From: Candidatus Aminicenantes bacterium UBA2199
Lineage (GTDB): Bacteria; Acidobacteriota; Aminicenantia; UBA2199
Length of the DNA: 12,763 bases
Reading direction: 5' to 3'
Assembly (NCBI GenBank): GCA_002327965.1
Contig: DCVB01000016.1
Location: 1-12,763, forward strand
The position numbers were made by a program, and so were the translations under genes. This document shows, in pieces, positions 1-6,732 of the stretch; the first letter of the stretch is position 1; each line of letters begins with the position of its first letter. The notes under the pieces were generated by a model. The model saw only the letters and a program-made list of their open reading frames with translations. It ran no database searches and was not told the origin of the DNA.

Positions 1-694
1 CATCCAGGCCCGCGAGCATGAAAAACGCTTTTATCTCGTTTTCATCCCGCGGCCAATATTCAAAGCGATGACCCAAAAAATAGCGCATATTCAGCGATCT
101 CACGCCGGCTTCTATCGCTTCCCTGTAATGAGCAGGACCGTGTGTTGACAGCGCGATCCTGCCACCCGGGCGAAGTATCCTTGCCAGCTCCGCAATGGCT
201 AACAATTGGTTTGGGACCATTCCCATGACCATATTGGCGAATACGACATCACAGGTGGCGTCAGGGAAAGGTAATCTCTCGACATCGCCTTCATGGAACG
301 TGATGACATCATTGGCATACCCCTTCGCAATGCTTTTTTCCCTGCACTTTTCCAGCATGAATCTGGATATGTCAACGCAATGCATTTTTTTTGCACCCTT
401 CTCAAGCGCGATAAATGAAAGGATTCCCGTTCCGGATCCGACATCGACAACCTCTTTTTCGTTGCAGTCTACTTTTTGTGTGAGCGAGTCGGATATTTTT
501 TCATAATGAAATGACGATGATTCATCGTAATGCTGAATGTAGTCGGAGCATGCGCCATTGTATCCTTCTTTCATTCTTTCTTTCATTGCCGATGAATCCC
601 GAGCATTCCCAGTTATCCAGGCGATCATGTTCCCCATGTTCAACATGAGTCTTAAAGGGAAGGATATCTTGCCTGTCCAAAATAGAGAGGGCAT
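1..694 (-). CDS. Class I SAM-dependent methyltransferase (3' end cut by window edge)
   Basis: The reverse strand is open from an ATG at 694 to the window edge, giving 231 residues without a stop. The start is supported by an AAGGAGA site seven bases upstream. Residues 82-90 read VVDVGSGTG, the glycine-rich SAM-binding motif I. D108 in VDIS is the expected acidic residue at the end of strand 2 that holds the ribose. GDVERLPFPD (136-145) and LRPGGR (174-179) are the later motifs typical of the UbiE/Methyltransf_11 group. The first 80 residues form a hydrophobic, Met-rich extension of no recognised fold. The substrate cannot be told from the sequence; small molecules such as quinones, lipids or metabolites are usual for the group. 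The final beta strands lie outside the window. Base composition is AT-richer than the genes after 2555, like the neighbouring toxin-antitoxin pair, so it may belong to the same accessory segment. Confidence 0.88.
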   Translation of the reverse strand, partial: MPSLFWTGKISFPLRLMLNMGNMIAWITGNARDSSAMKERMKEGYNGACSDYIQHYDESSSFHYEKISDSLTQKVDCNEKEVVDVGSGTGILSFIALEKGAKKMHCVDISRFMLEKCREKSIAKGYANDVITFHEGDVERLPFPDATCDVVFANMVMGMVPNQLLAIAELARILRPGGRIALSTHGPAHYREAIEAGVRSLNMRYFLGHRFEYWPRDENEIKAFFMLAGLD

Positions 695-724
695 CTTGTC
701 TTCTCCTTGGTAACGTTTTGCCGG

Positions 725-749
725 TCACATGGTACTGCCTTTCATGTGA
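725..749. repeat. Inverted repeat in the methyltransferase 5' region
   Basis: TCACATG at 725-731 and CATGTGA at 743-749 are perfect 7-bp inverted arms around an 11-base centre. They lie 31 bases upstream of the methyltransferase ATG, so they could be a regulator site or a 5' untranslated hairpin. No regulator is assigned. Confidence 0.45.
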
Positions 750-853
750 ATTCTACTCTTTTATAAAAAATAGTTGAATGGAAGGTTCACGTTGAAAATG
801 GAAAAACGAAAGCAAGGCGGCTGGCGGTGTCCCCTCGGTGAGGGGATGCTGGC

Positions 854-911
854 TCAGTCGTTCTTCAGGGTGGGGGTGTCGCCGATCTCCTCGCCCCATT
901 CCCGGGCGCGC
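854..911. repeat. Direct repeat, left copy (acs 3' end)
   Basis: These 58 bases match 2555-2612 at 51 of 58 positions by hand alignment, in the same orientation, including a 22-base identical block (877-898 against 2578-2599). Similarity ends abruptly after 911. The two copies bracket 1.7 kb that contains the toxin-antitoxin pair. Confidence 0.85.
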
Positions 912-1018
912 CAGGCCGGGTTTCAGCCGAGGAGTTTCTTCAGGTTCGCGAGCGCCATCAATTCCAGGTCCTGGCTGCGCTCGATGAAGGGGCGCATATC
1001 GGCAATGGCTATTGACAT
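854..1018 (-). pseudogene. Remnant carrying an acs-like C-terminal tail
   Basis: On the reverse strand an ATG at 1018 opens a 31-codon frame ending in TGA at 925-923. Reading on in the same frame gives 22 more codons and a second stop at 856-854. This last part reads RAREWGEEIGDTPTLKND, against RAREWGEEIGDISTLEND at the end of the intact synthetase at 2555-4258. The upstream 31 codons (ending LMALANLKKLLG) do not match the synthetase and I do not recognise them. No ribosome binding site precedes the ATG. The simplest reading is the last fragment of a second acs-like gene, joined to unrelated sequence and interrupted by a stop. An alternative is a duplicated attachment-type sequence made when the toxin-antitoxin segment arrived. 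Confidence 0.65.
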
Positions 1019-1040
1019 TTTATTTTAGCCGCTATATCAT
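1012..1040 (+). promoter_or_regulatory. Sigma-70-type promoter of the AbiE-like operon
   Basis: TTGACA (1012-1017), a 17-base spacer and TATCAT (1035-1040) give a near-consensus promoter. Transcription should start near 1047, ahead of the antitoxin ATG at 1080. The -35 box overlaps the first codons of the acs-like remnant on the other strand. Confidence 0.75.
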
Positions 1041-1048
1041 TTCCCTAT

Positions 1049-1066
1049 ATCATCAATTATGATGAT
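1049..1066. promoter_or_regulatory. Candidate antitoxin operator
   Basis: ATCATCA-ATTA-TGATGAT is a perfect inverted repeat with 7-bp arms and a 4-base centre. It lies directly after the -10 box and around the predicted +1. AbiEi-type antitoxins are known to repress their own operon by binding inverted repeats in the promoter, so this is the natural candidate site; binding itself is inferred. Confidence 0.6.
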
Positions 1067-1079
1067 TTTGAGAAATAAC

Positions 1080-1694
1080 ATGGAATTCAGGAAATTCAAG
1101 GAAAAAGTAAAGAACATGCCCTTTTTCAGCAGCGACGTGGCGGAAATCTTCAGCACATCGCCGCTGACATTGAGAAACCAGTTTTCGCGCTGGAAAAAGC
1201 TGGGCCTGCTGCAGGAATTGAAAAGGGGATTGTATATTCTGGGTCAAGGGGAAAGGCAAACCGCCATTTCCAGGCAGGCCATCGCCGCCATTCTGTACCA
1301 GCCGTCTTACATCAGTCTGGAATCGGCGTTGAGTCATTACCAGATGATCCCGGAAAGGGTGGATGCGGTGATGTCCGTCTCTCCAAAGAAGACCCGGATG
1401 TTCCACAATTCGCTAGGAACATTCCATTATCGAAATTTGCAAACTTCGCTGAATTTCGGCTTCATGGCCAAAAAGGACGAGAACGGCTATCCCTATTTCA
1501 TCGCCGAGCCGGAAAAAGCCCTTCTTGACTACCTGTACCTGAACCTGGGCGGACTTGACCCCAAAGACGGTGATATTCTTGACCGTTCCATCCGCTTGCA
1601 AAACCGCTCTATCCTGAACAAGAACAAATTGTTTTCGTACGCCCGGCGCTTCGACGTAAAAAAACTGCACGCCATCCTGAAGGAATTAAAATGA
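1080..1694 (+). CDS. abiEi: AbiEi-family antitoxin (type IV toxin-antitoxin)
   Basis: A 204-residue protein when started at ATG 1080. In-frame ATGs at 1059 and 1062 lie inside the palindrome and have no Shine-Dalgarno site, so 1080 is preferred although its own site (TTGAGAAA) is weak. Residues 1-55 look like a winged helix-turn-helix (FFSSDVAEIFSTSPLTLRNQ, then a wing ending RGLYILG). YISLESALSHYQMIPE (77-92) and AEPEKALLDYLY (142-153) are hallmarks of the AbiEi antitoxin family. In this family the protein blocks the effect of the AbiEii nucleotidyltransferase toxin and represses its own promoter. The toxin gene follows with an ATGA overlap. AbiE systems can abort phage infection or stabilise mobile DNA. 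The gene is AT-richer than the chromosome to the right (about 42% GC in a 60-base sample), consistent with transfer. Confidence 0.88.
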   Translation: MEFRKFKEKVKNMPFFSSDVAEIFSTSPLTLRNQFSRWKKLGLLQELKRGLYILGQGERQTAISRQAIAAILYQPSYISLESALSHYQMIPERVDAVMSVSPKKTRMFHNSLGTFHYRNLQTSLNFGFMAKKDENGYPYFIAEPEKALLDYLYLNLGGLDPKDGDILDRSIRLQNRSILNKNKLFSYARRFDVKKLHAILKELK

Positions 1695-2503
1695 GAGAAT
1701 TGCTCAGGCAAAAATTGGCCACGTTCGGCTCCCGGGAAGACAAACTCAATTTTGCCCGGGAATTCCTGCAGGAATTGATTCTGCAAATCATCGACAGAAA
1801 AGGATATTTCAAGAATTTGGCTTTTGTGGGCGGGACGGCGCTGCGGATGATTTACGATCTGCCCCGCTTCTCCGAAGATCTCGATTTTTCATTGGTTAAC
1901 GCCAAAGACTTCAATTTCGAACGTATGCTAGCTGAACTAAGGAAGGAATTGGAGATCAGCGGTTTTGCAGTGGAAGAAGCGCTTGGCAAGGAGAAGACCG
2001 TCCAAAGTGACTTCATTAAATTTAAGGGATTACCGTATGATTTGGGGCTGTCGGAACATAAAAACGAGAAACTGTTCATCAAGCTGGAAATCGACGCCGT
2101 GCCGCCGCCGGGATTTTTCAGCGAAATCGTCATGATCAACAAGAATTTTCTCTTCAAAGTCCGCAGTTATGAACTGCCATCGCTTTTTGCGGGTAAACTG
2201 CACGCCGTCTTATTCAGAAAGTACACAAAGGGACGTGACTATTATGACCTGCTCTGGTTCATGACCCGCAAAACCCCGGTAAACTATGAATTGCTGACCC
2301 ATGCCACGGCCCAAACCGAAAAGGAAGCGTCGCCAATGAACCGGGAAACACTCAAGCGCCTCCTTGCTGCAAAGATCGACCATGTCGATTTCAGACATAT
2401 TCGAAACGGCGTACAGCCCTTTCTGGTCGACAAGGAAGAAAGTGCATATTTCAGCAAGCAGTATTTCCTGGCGGCACTTGAGCACTATTTTTCGCAAAAG
2501 TAA
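1691..2503 (+). CDS. abiEii: AbiEii-family nucleotidyltransferase toxin
   Basis: This 270-residue protein starts at the ATG that overlaps the antitoxin stop (ATGA, 1691-1694), so translation is probably coupled. FVGGTALR (45-52) is the nucleotide-binding GG[ST] motif and RFSEDLDFSL (59-68) carries the paired acidic residues D63 and D65 of the polymerase-beta-like nucleotidyltransferase fold. KLEID (131-135) could supply the third acidic residue. LFAGKLHAVLFR (165-176) and KGRDYYDLLWF (180-190) are conserved family motifs. AbiEii toxins transfer nucleotides and stop growth; the related MenT toxins modify tRNA acceptor ends. The target of this protein is unknown. All key motifs are present, so it looks active. 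Low GC relative to the chromosome on the right supports acquisition together with the antitoxin. Confidence 0.9.
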   Translation: MRELLRQKLATFGSREDKLNFAREFLQELILQIIDRKGYFKNLAFVGGTALRMIYDLPRFSEDLDFSLVNAKDFNFERMLAELRKELEISGFAVEEALGKEKTVQSDFIKFKGLPYDLGLSEHKNEKLFIKLEIDAVPPPGFFSEIVMINKNFLFKVRSYELPSLFAGKLHAVLFRKYTKGRDYYDLLWFMTRKTPVNYELLTHATAQTEKEASPMNRETLKRLLAAKIDHVDFRHIRNGVQPFLVDKEESAYFSKQYFLAALEHYFSQK

Positions 2504-2526
2504 AGCTTAAAGTCAACAAACGTACC

Positions 2527-2550
2527 GGGTTCGAAAATATTGGCCAACCC
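2527..2550. terminator. Weak hairpin between convergent abiEii and acs
   Basis: GGGTT (2527-2531) and AACCC (2546-2550) form a 5-bp stem around a 14-base loop in the 51-bp gap between the two convergent genes. Neither strand has a good T-tract after it. It may be a weak bidirectional terminator; I would not rely on it. Confidence 0.25.
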
Positions 2551-2554
2551 TCTC

Positions 2555-4258
<1,704 letters not shown>

Positions 4259-4311
4259 GCAGCCCTCCAGGTATTGATTTGCGTTGAGTTGCGTGTTCCC
4301 GGCAAAACGAT

Positions 4312-4340
4312 TTTATAGATTAGTTGGGCTTGTTTGTCAA
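4312..4340 (-). promoter_or_regulatory. Sigma-70-type promoter of acs
   Basis: On the reverse strand TTGACA (4340-4335), a 17-base spacer and TATAAA (4317-4312) form a near-consensus promoter. The start of transcription should be near 4305, leaving a leader of about 45 bases with a good Shine-Dalgarno site. Confidence 0.8.
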
Positions 4341-4543
4341 GGATTTCTCTGTTCGGCTGATGAACCCGGCGTAAGGCGAACGGCGTAAGGCATAAGGTGG
4401 GCCGAGTGCGCCGAACACATCAGGGCGCAATGCGCAGGGTTACCATGCTTCCGTCCGTTTGACTTGCCCTGGTTATTTTAAGGATCTTCATTCTTCCCTA
4501 CGCCCCGCGCCCTGCGCCCTGCGCCGAGTCCTGATCTCACTGT

Positions 4544-4572
4544 TTGACAGATCCAATCCCAGGCCCTACAAT
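4544..4572 (+). promoter_or_regulatory. Sigma-70-type promoter of the pseudouridine synthase gene, probably leaderless
   Basis: TTGACA (4544-4549), a 17-base spacer and TACAAT (4567-4572) differ from consensus at one base. The +1 expected six or seven bases after the -10 is 4578-4579, which is the A of the ATG at 4579. No Shine-Dalgarno site precedes that ATG. Confidence 0.75.
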
Positions 4573-4578
4573 CCCGCC

Positions 4579-5466
4579 ATGACCGGTTCCGCTCCCTTTT
4601 ACCGCAACATGGACCGCTATTTCATCCGCTTGAAGGCAGGGGAGTGGATGACCTTGGAGCAAGCCCTGCAGAGGCACCTGCGGATCGCGAAAGAGGAGGC
4701 CGAACAGCTTCTTCGCCAGGGATCGGTCTGGGACAACGACAGGAAGGTGCGCCTGCGCGATGGAGGAATGACGATCAGCGGGCAGCTGTTGCGCGTCGAC
4801 CGGCCGAAATTCACGATCCGCGAGTACGTGCTAAGGCGCGAGGATATCCGCTTCGAGGACGAACAGCTGCTGATCGTCTACAAAAGGGGAGGGGCGGCGG
4901 TGCAGCCCACGCCCTACAGCGACATCGACAACCTGCTGCACGGCGTGCAGAAGTACTATGACGGCCGTCGCCTCGGCTACCGGGCGGCGCCGATCAACCG
5001 CCTGGACCTGCCGGCCCAGGGGCTGGTCGTTTTCGCCAAGAACAAGCGGACCGAGGTTGAGCTGCATCGGCTCTTTCAGGAGCGGCGCGTGCGCAAGCGC
5101 TACCTGGCCGCCACCGCCGCCTTCGCCGGCGTCCGGCCCTCGTACGTCATCCGCTCGGCTCTCGAGTGGCAGGGGCAGCGCCGCGACGCGCTGACCTACG
5201 TGCGCTTCTGCCGTGAGCGGGGCGGCCGCTGTTTTTTCCTGGTCTTCCCGCAGAGCGGGCGCACCCACCAGATCCGCCGCCATTTCCAGGAGCAGGTGGC
5301 GCCGCTGCTGGGGGACGTGCGCTACGGTGGCGCCGCGCCGGGCGGGGAGCTCTGGCTGCTCTGCTTCCAGTACGTCTTCCCCCATCCCGCGACCCATGAC
5401 AAGCTCTCCGTGAGCTACATCCCCCCCGCCTGGCGGGAAGCCATGGGATTGCAGTCGATGGAGTGA
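4579..5466 (+). CDS. RluA-family RNA pseudouridine synthase
   Basis: A 295-residue protein when started at ATG 4579; the next in-frame ATG is 4609. The frame is open further upstream, but the promoter at 4544-4572 rules those starts out. Residues 11-75 resemble the S4-like RNA-binding domain before the catalytic domain of many RluA enzymes. INRLDLPAQGLVVFAKN (139-155) is the catalytic motif, usually HRLDxxTSGL; D143 is the nucleophile position and is kept, while the His is Asn. SGRTHQIRRH (226-235) is the second family motif. The reaction turns specific uridines in rRNA or tRNA into pseudouridine. I cannot tell the target site, so no gene symbol is given. It appears to be a single-gene unit; the sequence after its stop runs into the 200-bp palindromic element, which could act as its 3' untranslated region. 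Confidence 0.9.
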   Translation: MTGSAPFYRNMDRYFIRLKAGEWMTLEQALQRHLRIAKEEAEQLLRQGSVWDNDRKVRLRDGGMTISGQLLRVDRPKFTIREYVLRREDIRFEDEQLLIVYKRGGAAVQPTPYSDIDNLLHGVQKYYDGRRLGYRAAPINRLDLPAQGLVVFAKNKRTEVELHRLFQERRVRKRYLAATAAFAGVRPSYVIRSALEWQGQRRDALTYVRFCRERGGRCFFLVFPQSGRTHQIRRHFQEQVAPLLGDVRYGGAAPGGELWLLCFQYVFPHPATHDKLSVSYIPPAWREAMGLQSME

Positions 5467-5510
5467 TTCTTCTCTCTTAATCCCCCCGTTTTAGGGTATT
5501 CCCAATCCGC

Positions 5511-5710
5511 CAGGGAAGGCGTGAGCCAACGCTCACCACTCCGGCGCAGACCCATCACCGCTCGCCCGTCCTGACATGACCAACTCGCCCCGGCTGCGCC
5601 GGGGCTCAAACAGTGGTCATGTCGTCCCTCCCGGGGAGGGACACGGTCGGGCTTGCGGGATGGGTTTCCTGCGCCTGCGTTTCGTTCGCTTTTGTCTCAC
5701 GCCTTCCCTG
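5511..5710. repeat. 200-bp palindromic element with 15-bp terminal inverted repeats (MITE-like or structured RNA)
   Basis: CAGGGAAGGCGTGAG (5511-5525) is perfectly complementary to 5696-5710, defining an element of exactly 200 bp. Pairing continues inward: 5543-5548 with 5670-5675, 5551-5556 with 5659-5664, 5558-5561 with 5655-5658, and 5564-5568 with 5648-5652. The centre splits into two arms. One is GACATGACCA (5573-5582) with TGGTCATGTC (5614-5623), enclosing the perfect hairpin GCCCCGGC-TGC-GCCGGGGC (5587-5605). The other is a 9-bp palindrome at 5624-5642. A further hairpin, GTGAGC-CAAC-GCTCAC (5521-5536), competes with the inner end of the terminal repeat. No ORF is supported and no target-site duplication is visible at the ends. 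It could be a miniature transposable element, a REP/BIME-like unit or a structured RNA. Confidence 0.75.
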
Positions 5711-5746
5711 CTGCCGGACCTCATGAGGGCGAGGTGCAGCATGGAG

Positions 5747-5775
5747 TTGACAAACAAAATAACATATGTTAATAT
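5747..5775 (+). promoter_or_regulatory. Sigma-70-type promoter of arsR-trx, probably leaderless
   Basis: TTGACA (5747-5752), a 17-base spacer and TAATAT (5770-5775). The expected +1 is 5781-5782, on the GTG start codon at 5782, and no Shine-Dalgarno site is present. Confidence 0.75.
5760..5771. promoter_or_regulatory. Candidate ArsR operator
   Basis: TAACATATGTTA is a perfect 12-bp palindrome filling the end of the spacer and overlapping the -10 box. A second half-site follows: TATGTTAA occurs at 5765-5772 and again at 5774-5781. ArsR/SmtB-type repressors bind such AT-rich dyads over their own promoters, so autoregulation is likely. Confidence 0.65.
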
Positions 5776-5781
5776 GTTAAT

Positions 5782-6192
5782 GTGATAAATGATGTCCGCA
5801 TCCTGAAGGCCCTGGCCGACGAGAACCGCCTGCGCCTGCTGCTGCTGCTGCAGGCCCGGGAGCTCTTCGTCTGCCAGCTCATGGCCGTCACCGGGCTGTC
5901 CCAGTCCCTGGTGTCGCGCAGCATGGCCCTGCTGGAGCGCGAGGGGCTGGTCGAATCGCGCCGCCAGGGCAAGCATGTCTTCTACCGCCGGAGCGGGACT
6001 CTGCCGCCCATAGGGAGGGCCATCATGAGAACCCTGGACGCAAGCCGCCCCGGGGGGAAGGGGCCGTTCGCCGCCGACCGCAAGAACCTGGAGCAGTTCT
6101 GCCGCCGCTTCCAGAAGGGCCGCGCCTGCGACATGGGCATGGTCCGGGACTTCATCGCCTTTCGCAACCAAAAATACAAACAAGGAGCATAG
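5782..6192 (+). CDS. ArsR-family winged-helix transcription regulator
   Basis: A 136-residue protein with a GTG start. ALADENRLRLLLLL (10-23) is the classic ArsR dimer and helix-1 signature. VTGLSQSLVSRSMALLEREG (36-55) is the helix-turn-helix, and LVESRRQGKHVFYRR (56-70) the wing. In place of the arsenic-sensing ELCVC motif it has ELFVC, so only one of the two usual cysteines remains (C31). C107 and C116 lie in the C-terminal tail. This points away from classical arsenite sensing and leaves thiol, redox or another metal as possibilities. The gene is two bases upstream of a thioredoxin gene, so a thiol-redox response is an attractive guess. The GTG coincides with the predicted transcription start, so the mRNA is probably leaderless. 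The operator palindrome implies self-repression. Confidence 0.9.
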   Translation: MINDVRILKALADENRLRLLLLLQARELFVCQLMAVTGLSQSLVSRSMALLEREGLVESRRQGKHVFYRRSGTLPPIGRAIMRTLDASRPGGKGPFAADRKNLEQFCRRFQKGRACDMGMVRDFIAFRNQKYKQGA

Positions 6193-6194
6193 AC

Positions 6195-6569
6195 ATGGAA
6201 AAGTTGGACAAGCAAGCGTTCATTGAGAAGGTATTCGACTTCGAGAACGAGAAGGAGTGGAAATACCGCGGCACGCTGCCGGCCATCATCGACTTTTACG
6301 CCGACTGGTGCGGTCCGTGCAAGATGGTGACCCCGGTCCTGGAGAAGATCTCGGTGGATTATGACGGCCAGCTCGCCATTTACAAGGTCGACACCGACAA
6401 GGAGCAGGAATTGGCGATGGCCTTCGGCATCCAGAGCATCCCCAGCCTGCTGTTCATCCCCGTCTCCGGCCAGCCGCAGATGTCCCGCGGCGCCATGGAC
6501 CGCCGCGGCTTCGACAAGGCGATCGCCGAGATCCTGGGAGTCAAGAAGGAAGGCCAGAAGCCGTCGTGA
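6195..6569 (+). CDS. trxA: Thioredoxin
   Basis: A 124-residue single-domain thioredoxin with no signal peptide, so cytoplasmic. The active site is WCGPC (38-42) within DFYADWCGPCKM, and the cis-proline loop is SIPS with P83. KVDTDKEQELAMAFGIQ (64-80) matches the usual strand 3 to helix 3 region. It reduces protein disulfides using electrons from thioredoxin reductase, which is not in the window. The N-terminal stretch before strand 1 is slightly longer than in E. coli TrxA (109 residues) and contains FDFENEKEWKYRG, a style common in thioredoxins of anaerobic bacteria. AAGGAG lies seven bases before the ATG. It starts two bases after the ArsR stop and is surely in that operon, so its level is probably set by the ArsR protein. 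Confidence 0.93.
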   Translation: MEKLDKQAFIEKVFDFENEKEWKYRGTLPAIIDFYADWCGPCKMVTPVLEKISVDYDGQLAIYKVDTDKEQELAMAFGIQSIPSLLFIPVSGQPQMSRGAMDRRGFDKAIAEILGVKKEGQKPS

Positions 6570-6570
6570 C

Positions 6571-6657
6571 CAGTGATGCGTGATGAGTGATAAGTGATGA
6601 GAGAACGAAGTACTTGAAAAACGGTTATCTCGCTTTCTTTCTCATCACTCATCACTG
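6571..6657. repeat. TGATGAG-type repeats forming an inverted pair
   Basis: CAGTGATGCGTGATGAG (6571-6587) and CTCATCACTCATCACTG (6641-6657) are 17-bp inverted arms with one mismatch. The left side continues with two more GTGATGA-like units (to 6601), so pairing could slip between registers. It lies just after the thioredoxin stop and could act as a 3' stabilising hairpin or be a copy of an intergenic repeat family. Confidence 0.6.
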
Positions 6658-6682
6658 AGACCGGGAAGTTCATTCACTCATC

Positions 6683-6700
6683 ACCGGCGCTTGCCGGTTT
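6683..6700 (+). terminator. Possible intrinsic terminator after trx
   Basis: ACCGGC-GCTT-GCCGGT (6683-6698) is a perfect 6-bp GC-rich stem with a tetraloop, followed by TT and an AT-rich stretch (TTTACTAATT). The T-tract is short, so termination may be partial. Confidence 0.45.
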
Positions 6701-6732
6701 ACTAATTCCGCTCTTTATGCTATTTTCCGGCC

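Larger units (their letters stand above)
695..1079. other. Intergenic region without an intact gene
   Basis: This 385-bp gap separates the methyltransferase from the toxin-antitoxin pair, which diverge from it. From left to right it holds a 7-bp inverted repeat (725-749), a perfect 7-bp GC hairpin with a 3-base loop (830-846), the decayed acs-like tail (854-1018), and the toxin-antitoxin promoter with its palindrome (1012-1066). I see no clear promoter for the methyltransferase; AT-rich sequence around 758-775 could hold one but no good -35/-10 pair stands out. Confidence 0.7.
4259..4578. other. Divergent intergenic region between acs and rluA-type gene
   Basis: This 320-bp gap has the acs promoter at its left end and the pseudouridine synthase promoter at its right end. 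Between them are short low-complexity repeats: GGCGTAAGGC twice (4368-4377, 4382-4391), CCCTGCGC twice in a 7-base register (4510-4517, 4517-4524), its reverse complement GCGCAGGG at 4432-4439, and an 8-bp inverted pair TGTTCGGC (4350-4357) and GCCGAACA (4410-4417). I see no small gene here. Confidence 0.65.
5467..5781. other. Intergenic region dominated by a palindromic element
   Basis: The 315 bases between the pseudouridine synthase and the ArsR gene contain no supported gene. The palindromic element fills 5511-5710, and the arsR promoter and operator fill 5747-5775. The short remaining stretches (5467-5510, 5711-5746) show nothing I recognise. Confidence 0.7.

Noticed and set aside
830..846. 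Intrinsic terminator made by TCCCCTC-GGT-GAGGGGA
   Set aside because: The 7-bp stem is perfect, but no T-tract follows on either strand, so it is only noted as a hairpin.
1059..1079. Antitoxin start at ATG 1059 or 1062
   Set aside because: Both lie inside the operator palindrome, about 12 bases after the expected +1, and lack a Shine-Dalgarno site; 1080 is better placed.
5511..5710. Target-site duplication around the 200-bp element
   Set aside because: The bases just outside (ATCCGC on the left, CTGCCG on the right) do not form a direct repeat, so transposition is not shown.
5576..5785. A 69-codon frame across the palindromic element
   Set aside because: It runs through the hairpins and the arsR promoter, has no ribosome binding site and no protein-like features.
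6571..6690. CRISPR-like array of TGATGAG units
   Set aside because: The units are 7-10 bases, irregular and without unique spacers of constant length; no Cas gene is nearby.
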